A DNA stretch of 64,000 bases from Tetracladium setigerum (GCA_031472005.1 PZJY01000001.1:3658001-3722000); one strand, 5' to 3'; positions 1-13,244 are shown, numbered from the stretch's first letter. Notes: generated by a model from the letters alone, not told the origin. Numbers and translations: made by a program.

Positions 1-41
1 CACCATGACCATGCCTGCATAACTCCTACGACGGGCTTCAT
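1..41 (-). CDS. possible 5' end of a gene running off the left edge
   Basis: An ATG on the minus strand at 41 (CAT at 39-41) opens a frame that stays open to the window edge for 13 codons. The fragment is too short to recognise. It could equally be chance or part of a 5' leader. Nothing else in the first 660 bases looks coding. Confidence 0.2.
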   Translation of the reverse strand, partial: MKPVVGVMQAWSW

Positions 42-665
42 CTTGAAAATTAGTTTCGGTAAGGATTGAGTGTGTGGTGGATTGTTGGTGATGTGAGGCG
101 CGAGGGGGTTGAAGATGGAGCTTGATGGAGGTGGTTGTCTGGAGCTGCTGGAGACTTTGGTGACGACAACCGTAGTCGCGCTTAGTCAGCTACATTGGCA
201 GGCTCAAAATTGACTTCAGGTCGCGCAAACCACCAGTTCCCCCTCTCGACAACAACCGATTTTTTGATCAAGGCTCAAGAAATTTGCCGAATTTACTGTG
301 AGTTGCAAGTATCATTGAGGTTGTGATCTTGGCTATATTCTTGAGTAAGAAGTTACCGTGACAGTTATTGTTTTTCTGTTTGCAGGCAAAAGAGTTTTGC
401 GTACTATTTATGTCAATTTCATCAACCATAGCTTGTTTTGTTTTTGCCTTCTCAATCTGATTACAGGTAGACAGAGGAAGAAAAGATTGTGTTGACTGTT
501 TATTTAGTTGAGGTCATTGGATTTGCCATTTCCGTCATTGTAACTACGCGCTGTCACCAACCGATCGTGAGGATTTCAAATATCATTACCAGACTTTTAT
601 GCAATTACTATCACTACAGCAAATGTCCTCATATTTGATTTTGGGTACTGTATTACAGAGGATAT
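42..665. other. intergenic, no gene seen
   Basis: This is an AT-rich spacer between the possible left-edge gene and the 3' end of the FAD oxidase. No convincing reading frame, RNA gene or repeat was seen. It should hold the oxidase 3' UTR. Confidence 0.5.
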
Positions 666-2522
666 CTACCAGAGTTTCCAACCTCCAGGAACAAGCGTCT
701 GGAACACGCCAGCAGGGTCATACTTCTTGCTTGCAGCCCTCAGCTTGGCGACATTGGTAGCTCCATAGCTGACGATAGGCTCTTGAGTTTTATAACCGTA
801 GTTGAGATACTTATAAGCATTAAGCTTTCCTTTCGAGGCGGCAAGCTTATCAGCGGCAGCGTAGAAACTGGAAACAGCAGCGGTGACTGCGGCATCATCG
901 GAGCTGTTATCCCAGCTCGCTGTAACGAGTGCGACTGTTCTTTATGTTAGTATACTTTGGATTTGGTTGTCTTGTTGATGTCGCATGTGTGTGGGATTGA
1001 ATAACGAGAGTCACTTACGAACGAGATTTCCATCCGAAGCATCAAGTCCAAGCGGGTTGCCACCCGTCGATGCGCTTTTGCTTGTGATAGCCGTCACCAA
1101 AGGCTGCAGACTCATACTCCAGGCCAATCCAGTCACGCCGGCGATAGTATTAACAAACTGATCTTGAAGATCCACGATCGCGGTCAAAAGAGCGAGGTCG
1201 TTACCCCAGGTACTTGTGTAAAAAAGTTGTTTTCTACCACCAGCATTGGAGGCGGCCAACTCGAGGGTAAACTCGCTGAGATTGGCGATGCGCATAGAGC
1301 TGACGTATTGGGGTTGAATGGCCATGAACTCTTGGTAGACAGGGGGGTTAACAACAGGCTTGGTGTACTCAACGTTGTTGGCGATGATCCATCCTCCCGC
1401 TGCTGACCAGGCGTAGGTATGGATCAGAGCTCCGAATGGATCGTATGCGGTTTGACCGGTGAAGGTCACAAAAGCCGATAAGGATTCTGATTTTGCGGAG
1501 ATAGGATAGACAACTAATCCACCCAGAAAGGACCTTGTGCGAATGTCTTGAGGTCGTAGCGGGTCACGACACCAAAGTTGTTAGAACCTCCCTTGAGTGC
1601 GAAGAAAAGGTCTGGTCGCGAGGTAGCGCTGGCGATAACAACGGATCCGTCGTAGAGGACGATTTCGAAATTGACGACATTGTCGGCTGCGAAACCATAA
1701 CGACCAGAGAAGAATGAGATACCACCTGATCACATCATGTTAGTTTTGGTTGGAATTGAGTGCAAGTGGCGGGACGAACCTCCAATAATGAGACCACCAA
1801 CTCCAACAGTTGCAACTCGTCCACCGACAACACTGAGTCCCAGCGTATCAAGTTTGCTGTAGACGTCAAGCCACCTTGCTCCTGGACCGATGGAAGTGAC
1901 AGTCTTACTGCTGGCGACAGTAACCTGGTTGATAGCGGCCAAGTCAATTTGAACACCATTGGCAATGGTTGCTGCACCGGCCCATGGTGTATGGCCACCA
2001 CTTCGAATTGCGTATGGACATTGAAGACCAAAGATTCGAAGGAGATTCAGGGCACCGACGGTCCTTGATACTTCTGAAGTGGTTGTAGGAGACACCACAC
2101 ACCATGGATCAACACTCTGGGCTTGGCTTGACCAGTAAGATGCTGTTGAGCTCTGGTATTTGGCTGATTCTGAAGTTGATACCAAGGATCCAAGACCAAG
2201 CTTGAGAAGTGTACACTAAACAGAGGTTTAGTCACACATTCATGTACAAAATCGGTTCGTTTGACTGCAATTGAATACAAATTAAGGAATGTGGCTAACT
2301 CACGCATGCAGTACCAATCTTGTTGTTGGTTGAAGTCTTTACCTGCGACACGCGAGCCTCAGTGATCTCTGGTGCAAGTTTCGCTGACGACGCGAGGCCC
2401 TCTGTGGAATCAAGCTCGGCTGGAAGAGCAGAGGAAACGCCCAGGAGTGCGGCAGTGATCAAGCCACGGAATAGCTGCCGCTTCCAGGGTTGTTGTCCTG
2501 TGGAAGAAGGTGAAGAAGACAT
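666..2522 (-). CDS. secreted BBE-type FAD-linked oxidoreductase
   Basis: The gene encodes a berberine-bridge-enzyme-like oxidase that uses bicovalent FAD. Its substrate is unknown; the family includes carbohydrate and secondary-metabolite oxidases. Four exons (2304-2522, 1780-2215, 1019-1735, 666-934) with GT-AG introns give 546 residues. A short basic N-terminus is followed by a hydrophobic segment (about residues 20-33), consistent with a signal peptide or anchor. The FAD_binding_4 domain carries the RSGGH motif, whose His is the usual flavin attachment site, and GVGGLIIGGG. The C-terminus ends in the BBE pattern NYGY...YG...KLR..KKYDP.GVFQ. All motifs are present and the frame is intact. 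The neighbours do not form an obvious biosynthetic cluster, so the substrate cannot be guessed. Family assignment is firm; secretion is likely but not proved. Confidence 0.88.
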
Positions 2523-4786
2523 CCTCGCTCGTTTCAAAAACTTTAGATTGACAAGGGACTGATTTGGTGATTTATCCACGACGCACAAAGAAGGAAAGAA
2601 GAGAGCGTGGGTGAAGAGTCAATAAGTGCAATCTCGAGGAAATCATTTTATTCTTATCCAAATATTACACTACTCTCAGTAGTGAGCCGAAATTGCATCT
2701 CAGTTGTTTAATCGTTCCGGACATTGTTACAATCCCCCTCCTCGTCCTCCTCGCTTCCCGAGGGAATCCCCCGGCCGCTAAGCCCTTTCCCTTTGGATCA
2801 ATGAGATTCATGGGGGTACGAAACCGAGGGCCGATTATTGAGGATGACGACTTGAAAGTGGACTAGTCGTTGAGAAGCACTGTTCTTTTGTTGGTACGTC
2901 TTCGCACTTGGCAATCGATCGTTGGTGGGATGAACGATTGTTAAGTTTATGAAAAGAAGCAAGTGGGGCAGCTCGCACTATCTAATTGCCCTCCAATAAT
3001 ACTTTTAGACACTGACTTCTACAGCAGCAAGGCTCATGTATGTACAGTACTGTTCATGTCCAGTTTCGTGTCAAGTTGCTTGCTAATGTGTATTCACAAA
3101 CCCATGGTCCCTCTTGCGACTGATAGGAATTTCTTTCAGTCACAAAAATTCTATGGAGAAAAAAATGGATCAACAGACCGACCGTGCTCGTCGAGTTTCC
3201 TATTCTAAAGATGCCTTGCGCACTCCCGTTGTGGCCTCGGTTAGAGGAAAGACATATCACCTCGCTTACAGCCTTAGATCATTTGATGTTGATATGAGGT
3301 ACCTTCGTACCCTTGTGAGGCGTTGATAGATGGCACATACATCCCTACTAATTAATGTCGCATACCCATCGGCTGGGATAAAGACCAGGTACGGACCGGA
3401 TTTCTTCCATTTGCTGCAGAATCTCCACACCAAACGCTAGGCTTTTTTCAGTTCCCCTGGATTGGCACAAGCCAATTAATGGCTGTCCCAGACTCCCAGC
3501 AACTGGTTTGCGGTCACCAACAATGTTCCCGGAGAGAAATCTCCTCGCGAATCGACTCATCTGTGTTTTGATCTCTCCATACCAAATTTTCAAAAAGAAA
3601 CGGAAAACCAATTTACCATGATATCTTGCTAGTGTAGATGCAATTAGGTTTGTAGATGGTGGGCTCCTTCACCGTTTTCTACCCGCCATCTCCAGCGCCA
3701 TTGCTCTCTCCCGCTTCTCTAGAAGACGGTACGCCTGGACCGTCTACCAGACAAAGTAGTGACCACGACTCCATCGTCCCGGTGCTTTAGCTTTGCCTCC
3801 CCCTGTCTCCACATTGAAATCCCATGGATTCCGGCATCGAGCTTCTTGCTTTCCATATCCGTATATGTCAACCAATCAAGGGTGCCTGTGGTCCTCGGGA
3901 AGAAGAAGTCATACAGGGGTCACATCAGGAGGAGAAGGATTTCCTGGTAGAATAACGAGATCTCGAATAATATTGCCAGATCAGGACTTGATGGCAGATT
4001 GATAAGTGTACTGCACAACAACAAGGGGAATAGAAGCGACAATGCCTATTGGAACATGGTCAAAGAAAGAGAAGTTTTCTGTTTTTCAGGATGTACTAAT
4101 CTCAAGTACTCCACTGGGTAATAGCGAAGCCTGCTCGATGAAGCAACTGGTAAGCACGACATACCATCCTGTTAAAACATTTCAATTTCCTTTTCTTTTT
4201 TCCTATCTCTCCAGTCCAGGGAGACAGAGACATTCTTCCAGCCCGGCAGGCAGCTGCAAGAACAAGGAACTGTGCCAATAATTATCTTTGACGCACCTGG
4301 TACCTGGCCACCCCCACGGGCCTAAAATCGGGATTTTATGGCGTTCTCTTTACACCGAACCCGACGAAAGCTTTCCCTTGTTTCTAAACCTTCTACTCCC
4401 GGCAGCAAGTATGCATGGTGTGTGCGGCATTGTCAAGATTGTGTACATTTCCAAGCGAGCTGCCTGGAAACCAAGAAGGGAAGCGTTCAGAAGCGAAGCG
4501 TTCCAGACATGCTGTATCTCCTTTGCCACGGGCCCGATATGATGTTTTCGATTATGACCCAAAAGGGACATCATTCTTTCGTTGCGTTTTGGAGAGCCAG
4601 ATTTCTGGGTTGGAGGAGCTTCTTTCTGTGAAGCTTTATGCTCTCTCCTCTCTTTTGGAGAGTGCTTGATCAAACATAGAGAAGACTATTTCTTTTCTTG
4701 GCCGCCCAACATCTTGATTGATCATACGCCCAAAAATCTTTGTCGGTATACAGTACGACGATATCTTGATATCTCGAGCAGCGAAA
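2523..4786. other. intergenic, no gene seen
   Basis: A 2.3-kb divergent spacer lies between the FAD oxidase and the rhodopsin-like gene. Short open frames occur on both strands, but none shows domain motifs, a credible splice pattern or coding-type composition. It must contain both promoters; I could not pinpoint TATA or operator elements. Confidence 0.5.
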
Positions 4787-6065
4787 ATGACTTCGTCGGA
4801 CGATGAGCCACTCGACCCAGGAGCCGAAAGACCTCCCACCGTCAACGAGACAACATTGATGGTAAGTCCCAAATACTCATTCCTCCATCTTCGCAATCAT
4901 CCAACCACGCAAAACATTAACCATGAGTTTTGTTCTGGTCTTCACAGTTAGTCGTCTGGATCGGCGTAGGCATCGCAGTAATCTTCACCATCCTCCGCGG
5001 ATGGATCCGCATAAAATTCAACGGCCGCTTCCAACTCGACGACATCTTCGTGGCCTTTGCACTGCTCCTCCTGATTGCATCCGCCGTCATGTACACGGTC
5101 ATTCTCGCTCCAGTCTTCCAACTGAGTCGAATCGCTTCTGGGATCACCCCGCCGCCCGCTACTGCCGAAGCAGGACTGAAGTTTGTAAATGATACCAATC
5201 TCTACATGCGCGTGCAATTTGCTTTGACCCTGGCATTTTGGACGTGTTTGTGGGTTGTGAAAGCGTCGTTTTTGGCTTTCTTTTATCCACTGAGTAATGG
5301 CTTGAAGTGGGATCGGAGGCTTTGGCATCTGGTGATGGTATTCTGCGTTTGTGGGTATATCGCTTGCGTGGTTAGCTACCCAGTGTCTTGTTCGGAGTTT
5401 ACTGTTGGCAAGTTAATCCTGTGTCCAGTTTTGGGATGCGAGAGTTAGCTAACGACTGCTAAAGGTGCTTGTGGAACTCGAAGGAACATCGAATTGTCTC
5501 TGGTCAGTCTGCGGATGAGTACTGTATTCGACATTTTGACAGATCTGGCGAGTAAGTAGTCTCGAGGCTTCAACAATTCATAATGAGCATATCGCTAAAA
5601 CTCGTCTGTCTAGTCATGACCATCCCATGGAAACTTCTCTGGGTCGTTAAACTCTCCAAGAAAGAAAAGATGGCCATCGGAAGCATCGTCGGTCTCGGCA
5701 TAGTCATCGTAATATTCGCCATCATCCGCATCATAGTCACCAACACGACCGGCACTCATCCTGAAGTTATCTGGCTTGCTCTGTGGTCCGCAATCGAGAC
5801 ATCAGTCGCCGTCGTTATCGTCTGCTTGACGTCCTTTAAAGTCTTCCTCAAGAAAGGAGGCGATTCGAGTACTGGTGGATACGGGAGCAAGCAATACGCG
5901 ATAGGTGGTGGGAATAGGAGTACCAAGGATGGCGGGTTGAAAGGTGCGATACCACTCAGTGACCAGCCGTCGAGTGGAAGATTCGGAACATACAAAGGGC
6001 CGCAAAGTAACGTAGAGGGGAAAGGTAGTTCGAGTAATAATTCGGAGGAGATTCTTGTAAGGTGA
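4787..6065 (+). CDS. fungal rhodopsin-like seven-helix membrane protein (PTH11-related type)
   Basis: Four exons (4787-4861, 4948-5407, 5465-5551, 5614-6065) encode 357 residues. An acidic N-terminus is followed by about seven hydrophobic segments, with family-typical stretches LDDIFV after TM1-2 and DILTDLAIMTIPWKLLW near TM5-6. It ends in a polar, Ser/Gly-rich cytoplasmic tail. This is the 'fungal rhodopsin domain' integral membrane family, which lacks a retinal lysine and is often annotated as PTH11-like GPCR. Ligand and role are unknown. Intron 2 (5408-5464) has a GC donor (G|GCAAGT) rather than GT; splicing there restores the conserved frame. The ATG at 4787 (context aaaATGa) begins just before the first polar stretch and is the only sensible start. 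Location would be the plasma membrane or endomembranes. Confidence 0.8.
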
Positions 6066-9000
6066 TGATGTATATGATAAGATGTTTCGCGATGATTATC
6101 TTTTGCTATCTTTAGCGTCTCTTGTTTGATACATACCTGGCTGTTCCAAACCTCGTTCTTAATATTGGATGGAAATGCTGGCATTTACATTTTCCGATCC
6201 CGAGATACGCCTTGAATTCTTACCATCTGGTCTTGGCCTCCGATTGTGATTTGGTGTGGAAGTATGTTGGTCTCTTCTGACCAGGGATTATCTATAGTCG
6301 TTAGCATGTTCTTAAAGAAAGGAGCAATGGCAGTCTTCGGGAATAATACTACTTCACGTATTCTGGACAGAGTCTTGTTGACTTTGCGAGTCATTCTACG
6401 GAATTGTGCGACATCTTCCACACTTGTACAGTACAGTACTAACTTTTTACACGCCTAGACTAAAATGCTAGATTAACGACTTGAGGTCTACAAAAACGAT
6501 AGCAGAGACCGCGCTAAAGAAGATTATTTGAGTGTAAACGTACAGAGCACGTTTAAGTTCCTTGCGTCGGCCTTTTCGCAGCATGAACTTTCGCGAAGAC
6601 GGAGGAATATGCCGTTCGCTACCAATATTGCTTCATACCCAATTGATCGCAGAACTCGTGCCTGAGAAACCATTACTCTGAGAAAGTCACAATTAACGTT
6701 CTGAATGGAAGCGCCGCTTGCGAGCCGAACGAACAACCACTTGCAACAAGACAGTATCAATCTGCAACTATTCCACCACTTGTCGCTCTCAATGATCCTC
6801 GGCCCAATGGCTATAGGCGGGTATACGAATTCTGGGAATCCTGCGACAGAATTCAATTTTGTTGAAGTTGCAAAAAGGATCTGACTGTGTACATGTGGGA
6901 AGAGCTTATGCTGAAAAATCTTATTTCAACTCTCCTCGAATTGACAACAAACTATGTGCAATTATCTGCCTCTCAGCAAATTCTACGCAGACGATTGGTA
7001 CAGTAAGAAGAAAGCTTAAAAGGAATAAATCCCTCATTTCACGGAAATTCTAATTCTAAGTTGTATCTCAACTTTAATATGAACTCGTTACACATTACGA
7101 ACATGACCGCACGGCGACCTTCATCCGGCCACCAACAACGTCAAATTGTGTACTGAAATGCGACCCATCCGAGCCGACAACCGAAGAACGACACCTCCTG
7201 TAAGAGAAGGAGAAAGGCGATAGACAGAAAAGCTTAACTCGGAAACAAGTGACGCCGAGTGAAGTTATACTAACTCCAAGCCCCAAACCTCCCACAGACA
7301 CTGAGGTCCGAGAAACACGACCGCCAAAGCAAACGCAGCGAACGAATTAAAGACGCCCCAGTGCGATGCGAAGTATCCGAATGGGAATCGGAACCGTCGC
7401 TTCACGATGACAGAAAGCTTGTCTTTCTTGGAGCGCGTGGCATCCGAGCAATGGGAGGTGGTGTTTCGTCTATCTAGGAATGCGAGGAGGTGTTCGTTGC
7501 AAAGCGAGTTTGGAAACACGGAGGGGTTGATCTGATCGGATGCCGGATGGAAGCACGGGGAGAGTTCGATTGAAAAACCAAGCTCCGGAAATAGAACTGA
7601 GGGTACGTACTGGGCCGGTCGACAATGTGGTCTGAGGAAGATGAGATGAAATGAAGAAGATTTCTCTTGTTGGTCAAAGGCGGTTCTAAAGTGTGATTGA
7701 GGGGTACTCATACTACAGCAATGTTGTTGAAGAGTATTGTACTGCAATTTGGGGTTCTTGTCTCACCACCTGCTGAAGGTAACATTCTCGTATAACTCTT
7801 CCATATACAAATTGACCTGAACTTCAAGATGAGAAGGATGTAGTTGGAATACTCCGTATTGTGCCTCATCTCAGGTGATGGCCCAATCAGTCCGCATGGC
7901 CCCCAATTGAGTGCTGATGACCATAGCGTCTCTCAAAACAGAACAGGATCCCCAGAGATCAGCGCGGCTCAGGGGTGCCAATTCTTCCAGCCTTTCCCAA
8001 CGGAACGGCAACAGAGACAGGCTCATATCAACAGCTCAGATCTCGCCATGAGATCGCCATTCTTGTGAGAATGCAACTGACAGCCCATTTGACTCACACA
8101 TGTTGAAGAAAAAGGAGAGCACAGAATCTGAAATCAATAACAACAACCATTCCATCCCGCAATTGCCGTGGACTACGACGTTCAAATGCTTGGTCTCTGA
8201 ACTCTGGAGAAATGACAGGCAGGCAGCAAGCCGCCGCCCCATCACAGCACAAGCGCTTGCAACAGTCAGCACTAACGAGCGCAGGTACGAAGAGGAACAT
8301 GAAACAACAAACATCAACAAACGAAAAGCCGCCGCCAACACCAACAAAAAAACCTCGAAACATCTCGTCACCTCCCCCTGCGTCAACCAGTCTTTCCTAC
8401 TCCCGTTTCTGCTGCTGTTCAGTGGCTCGTCAGTGGAGAGGGCTGAGCTAGCTGGGAAGCTGGGAGGCTAGGATCTCCTCTTGGTCGCACAACACGAGCC
8501 AATTCCAATCTGTCACCAGGAATATGTCGCCGGCCTGGCCTGAATGGATGGCTGCAGATCTCTCGGATCGTTTGTGCTATGATGTAAATTAAAGGTCAAC
8601 TAAGGAAGAGGCGCAGGGAAGAGAGCACAAGAAATGTCCCCAGTTAAGGTTGGGATGTGAAAGTCAAATAATATATAGGAGTGAGATCCCATCCGCATGT
8701 TTGTTTACGTTTCCCACACCAACATCCAAACGAAAGTGCCTTCTGCCCCATTCCTCCCTCTTACTAGGAAATCTTTTCCCCGTTCAACAGTCACTCTCAC
8801 CTACGATATTCCCAATTCAGCTTTCGATTTGAACCTTCTCAGCGTCCGCCGCTTTACTTATTCAAATAGTGAGTTTTTAGCTTTGGGAGTCGTCACCATC
8901 TAGGGTGAATTGCAACTGACCTAGATTTGTAGAACACGTCAACACTCAAACTAGTGAGGAACAAACAACATCTTCCATCTTCCCGAACGTACAAAAAACA

Positions 9001-9084
9001 TCTCAAATTTTCTCAATCCACCTCGCACCCTTCACTCGCCAACCAAATACACCTACTCATCAATAAAATACCACATCAATCAAC
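6066..9084. other. 3-kb intergenic region with only doubtful frames
   Basis: There is no recognisable gene. Minus frames at 6524-6856 and 7265-7747 and a plus frame at 8100-8471 look like chance or relics: no motifs, no splice logic, odd composition. A TACTCCGTA element sits at 7850-7858. The last 400 bases are C/T/A-rich (many cctcac, caacatc runs), typical of a long fungal 5' leader for the SOD-like gene at 9085. Confidence 0.45.
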
Positions 9085-9996
9085 ATGCACGCCTTCACAA
9101 TCTCTTCCGTCCTCTTGAGCGCCCTCGCTCTTGTGAGCGCTCAATCCGACACTGTTCCCGTTACTGGCAAGTTGGGTAATGCGCCTCCTGCCACTGGAAA
9201 TCCAGCTGGTGTCATTTACAAGGCGACTCTCCCCGAGAAGCCATTCTCCTACCCAGGCCCTCAAGGAAATGTCAAGGGTTTCGTCACAGCAGTCGCTGGC
9301 CCAGGTGGAGTAGGCGTCACATGGAGCGTCAACTTCAGCAACCTTCCTGCGAGTGGTGGACCATTCAGTTTGTCGCCCTTTCTCCAATTGCTCCCAATAA
9401 CTCACCTGCTAACAATAAATCAGTGTACCACTTGCACGTGGATCCAGTTCCTGAGAACGGAAACTGCACTGCAACTAAGGCACATTTGGATCCCTTCGTT
9501 CGCGGCGAGGTAAGCTCAATCTGTTTAAAATAAAGTGCAGAACAACATCCTAACAACACACCAACAGGTTCCTCTCTGTGACCCAGCTCTCCCAGAAACA
9601 TGCCAAGTCGGTGACCTTTCTGGCAAGCACGGTAACTTGACTTCCGACCCTTTCGTCGCCAACTACTACGATGCCTTCACCTCCACCCTCTCCGGCCCAG
9701 GTGCTTTCTTCGGCAACCGATCCATCGTCGTTCACTTCGCAAACAAGACTCGCATTACCTGTGCCAACTTTGTCCTGTCTCCTCCTGGTAAGCTTACATC
9801 TCCCCCCATTACATCATATCTTAGCGCATCGAATCGTATGCTAATAAATAAAACAGTCAACGGAACAACGAACACCACCAAGCCAACTACCTCCCCATCC
9901 CCAATCCCATTCGATCCAGCCTCGTCCGCTACCAGCACCATGGTATCTACACTTTACGTGCTCGGCTTGGCAGGTTTGACTGCTTTCCTCCTCTAA
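9085..9996 (+). CDS. GPI-anchored cell-surface Cu-only superoxide dismutase-like protein
   Basis: Four exons (9085-9367, 9424-9509, 9568-9787, 9857-9996) encode 242 residues. There is a clear signal peptide ending near VSAQS and a beta-barrel Cu/Zn-SOD-like domain. A Thr/Ser/Pro-rich stalk and a C-terminal hydrophobic tail (VLGLAGLTAFLL) are typical of GPI anchoring. Candidate copper ligands are the two His of MYHLHVD, the His of SGKHGNL and the His of VVHFAN; a Cys pair can form the structural disulphide. Zinc-loop ligands are not evident, as in the Cu-only SOD5-like fungal enzymes that convert extracellular superoxide to peroxide. Likely role: cell-wall defence against host or self superoxide. 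All four introns and exon frames fit without repair. Confidence 0.85.
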
Positions 9997-11353
9997 GCGA
10001 GCGGCTGAACGGGCGAGATCCAAAACAATCAAACCGACATTTCTTCGATTCTACAACGGCGTTTTTTAGGGGGCTGCTTTCATGATATCCAGGCAGCCAA
10101 GCCAGCTTTTGCTCAAGTGCACATAATGGATGGATGGGTTGATAATGAAACGAGGAGTTTTACGTGCACGCTTGCTTTTTTGTGTTTGATGAAGGGAAAA
10201 ATGAGAATGATGGAATGCATGAGGATAATACTCGACAAACAGACAGACGGAGAGACAAACAAAATCAATTGTAATGGTACGTAGGTAGCCAGCAGTGGCT
10301 TCACAAAACCAACCGCTGTGTTATACCGGTTCGGAGAATCGTAATTGGTAGAGAAGACGATACAATACAATACACTATGATCAACATTCCGTCTGACTTG
10401 GTGATACGGATTCTTCTTCTCTCCTTTGGTACCCTCAAGAAACAGAGAAAAAAAAGCACCTTTACTTCCCTAATCCCACCCAAGCAAGCAATACTGTAAG
10501 TGACAGTCGCCAAGAACACCCCACTAATATAAGTACCAACTAATGTAATCTTACCTACCTAGGTACCTTACCTACCTATACTCCGTACTATACAGTATCT
10601 TTAGCACAGAGTTCACCGTGCAGTATCGAAATAAATAGGTACGCAGAGTACGAGCGAAAGCGAGCAGATACGTAGAAATTGTCGTGTTGCCGCTTCGCTT
10701 ACGACTACTAGGAGGAATCTCGCGCTTGGCACGGCAGGTCGGATAGTTTCATCCCCCTATTGGCGATATTCATCCATTCTAGATGACCTCACCTTGACTC
10801 CACAGGCCCTGTATAGCATAGAGGACTATAGATCCCCAGCCTGCACCACGGGGAGGAGAAAGTGAGTCGTCATAGGCCTGCGGTCGGGCCGGTTGAAAAT
10901 TGGGTTACGATTAGTTTACGACGCCGGCACTTGCAATAATTGGCATGGTACAATTCATACGGTACTGTGCACGCTATCCGATACTATACGGTTCTAAACA
11001 CAACGCTTTTGAAGGGAGGCAATGATAATACACCCATCTAAAGGTTTTCATTTTAGGGGACTTGTGGTGTTCAAGAGATTTGAAACCACCCAAAATAGAT
11101 GGCAGCGTGCTGATCAGGGTCTCGTCGTCCGTTGCCTGCTACGCAGCTCAAGTCTTTTCCGAATCCGACGTAAATGGATATTGTTGTTCGTAAAGAAATA
11201 ACGATTGCAAAGCATGAGCAGCTTTTTGGCCACTTAAAGTGTACCAGCTCTGAGGACTGAATAATTCTGATGCTGTTATAAAAGGTCCCATTGCCTCCTT
11301 TGCAAATAAAGAGTCTCTCGCAACAACAAACCAAGAGTTTACCAACCGGCACC
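9997..11353. other. intergenic with palindromic CCTA/TAGG motifs
   Basis: No gene was seen. Positions 10548-10580 hold repeated TACCTACCTAGGTACC-like units, followed by TACTCCGTA at 10579-10587 and TATACAGTAT. Similar units recur in other gaps of the window. The last 80 bases contain the TATA box of the next gene. Confidence 0.5.
11277..11284 (+). promoter_or_regulatory. TATA box of the second BBE-type oxidase
   Basis: TATAAAAG lies 70 bases upstream of the ATG at 11354, the right spacing for a TATA element with a short leader. No other TATA-like sequence lies close by. Confidence 0.5.
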
Positions 11354-13244
11354 ATGATATCAATCAGTATACCTCTCGTACTCGGTCTTTTTACCTCGGC
11401 CACGGCCGCACCACTCGATCCTCCAGCACACACGCAGCTCAATCAGACCTGTAAGACGACACCGCAAGATTTCAATTGGCCATCAGCAGAACAATGGACT
11501 GCACTGAACTCTTCCATCGGCGGAACGTTGCTCAAGACCGCTCCTGTGGCATCATCCTGCTACCCAGGGAACCCTTTCGACTCAAAGCTCTCATGCGACA
11601 CGGTTGCTGCAAATTGGACCTCATCTACATTTCATTCTCTTTTGCCCGAGTCTATCGATTATCCACTTTTTGCAAACAACTCATGTCTCCCCAAAGATAA
11701 TCAGGGCTTTTCTGAAGGCAGGGGTTGTGAAGTGGGTGGAATGCCACAATATATCGTGAACGCCACGACTGAACAACAAATTGCTACGGCTCTTTCGTGG
11801 GCCGCCGAGCAAAACATCCGCATTACAGTAAAGGGAACTGGACATGAGATGAATGGAAGGTACTTGAACTCAATCCTAAGTGACCTCAAGGCTCTGCAAG
11901 ACAATAGAAAGACTGACATGCTCCTCTTGTAGGTCGAGCGGCGCTTACTCTATGCTTATTTGGACGCGAAATTTCCAAAAGCTAGAACTTAACTCGGAAT
12001 GGTCATTATCTAACTCCTCCACCGCTGAGAACGTCATCATCGCTGGCAGTGGCAATAATTGGAACTCAGTATATACCGCAGCCTCTTCCGTTGGAAGAAT
12101 CACTGTTGGCGGAGGTGCCAAAACGGTCGGTCTCGGTGGCTTTATCCAGGGAGGAGGCCATGGACCTCTGTCTAGTCATTACGGCCTGGCTGCCGATCAA
12201 GTGCTCCAGGCGACAGTTGTCACAACTGAAGGCAAAATCCTCGTCGCAAACGCCCAACAAAATCAAGATTTGCTCTTTGCTATCCGCGGTGGGGGCGCCG
12301 GTCAATATGGTGTTGTCACAGAGTACGTGCTGAAATCATATCCAGTTCCAAGGACCATGGTCGCTGGAACTCTCAAAATGATATCCACTGCCGGGACGAC
12401 CGATGCCGACAAGGATACCTCATGGCGAGCATTTGCTCATCTCGCTGCTGGTCTTCCAGATCTCATGGACTCTGGGCTGGCAGGCTCGGTCATCGTAACA
12501 ACCTCGAACGGTAGCGTATCTGCGACATACTCGATTTTCGGATACAATATCACGGCTGATGAGATGCAAGCTCTTGTTGAACCTGTAATGGTTTAAATGC
12601 GAGCAGAAGCTACCAATTCAACCGCACTCACTGTGGAGCTGACGGATCTGGAATCCTTTGAGTCATGGCCGACGTTTTTCGAACACATCAAGCAAGTAGA
12701 CAATGTTGCCGGTAGTGGCAGTATCATGTCAAGTCGACTCTTAGGCCGTTCGCAACTCAACACTACATCAGCAGAACTCATAAGCAACATGAAGAATGTT
12801 TTGGTCACCCAAAGCTCCGACACGACTAGTGGTGGCCTGCTGGTTATTGGCTTGCAAGGAGGTCTGGGGCCGGCCAATGTTCCACAAGAGATGCGAGGTG
12901 CTCTGCATCCTAGCTGGAGAACGGCATATCTCCATGTCATCTCTCTTGGGTCGAGTGTTGACGCGACCCAAGACCCGCAAACGACATTGAACTCTGCTGC
13001 CACATGGATAGATGAGGTTATTGAGCCAGTCTGGAGGCAATGGGCACCTGAGATGGGGTCATACATGAATGAAGGTAATCCTTTCGACACCGCTTTCAAA
13101 CATGATTTCTATGGCGAAAATTACGATCGCCTTGTCGAAATCAAGCTCAAGTACGATCCGAGCGAGAGTCTGTTTGTCCTCACTGGGGTCAATAGCGATC
13201 AGTGGGACTACAACTTGGTGTCAGGGAAATTGTGTCGTGTGTAG
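11354..13244 (+). pseudogene. secreted BBE-type FAD oxidase with an in-frame stop
   Basis: Two exons (11354-11859, 11933-13244) would encode 605 codons. Features in order: a signal peptide (MISISIPLVLGLF...), several N-glycosylation sites, the FAD_binding_4 domain with VKGTGHEMNGRSS and GGFIQGGGHGPLSSHYG, then a BBE-type C-terminus. Codon 390 is TAA (12594-12596) and the next codon is ATG. The same frame continues for 215 codons with normal family sequence, ending in YDPSESLFVLTGV. No intron of credible length can remove the stop. It is therefore a nonsense allele or base error, or two shorter products. The start at 11354 has a good context (caccATGa) and sits just before the hydrophobic core. 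It is unlike the first oxidase (666-2522) in sequence, so it is not a recent tandem copy. Confidence 0.75.

Noticed and set aside
6524..6856. 110-codon minus frame beginning MNSVAGFPEFVYPP
   Set aside because: The first 25 residues look protein-like, but the rest does not and no adjoining exon was found.
7265..7747. 160-codon open frame on the minus strand with one hydrophobic stretch
   Set aside because: Composition is not coding-like and no motif or flanking gene structure supports it. Kept only as a possible relic.
8100..8471. overlapping open frames on both strands
   Set aside because: Driven by A-rich low-complexity sequence; no support for either strand.
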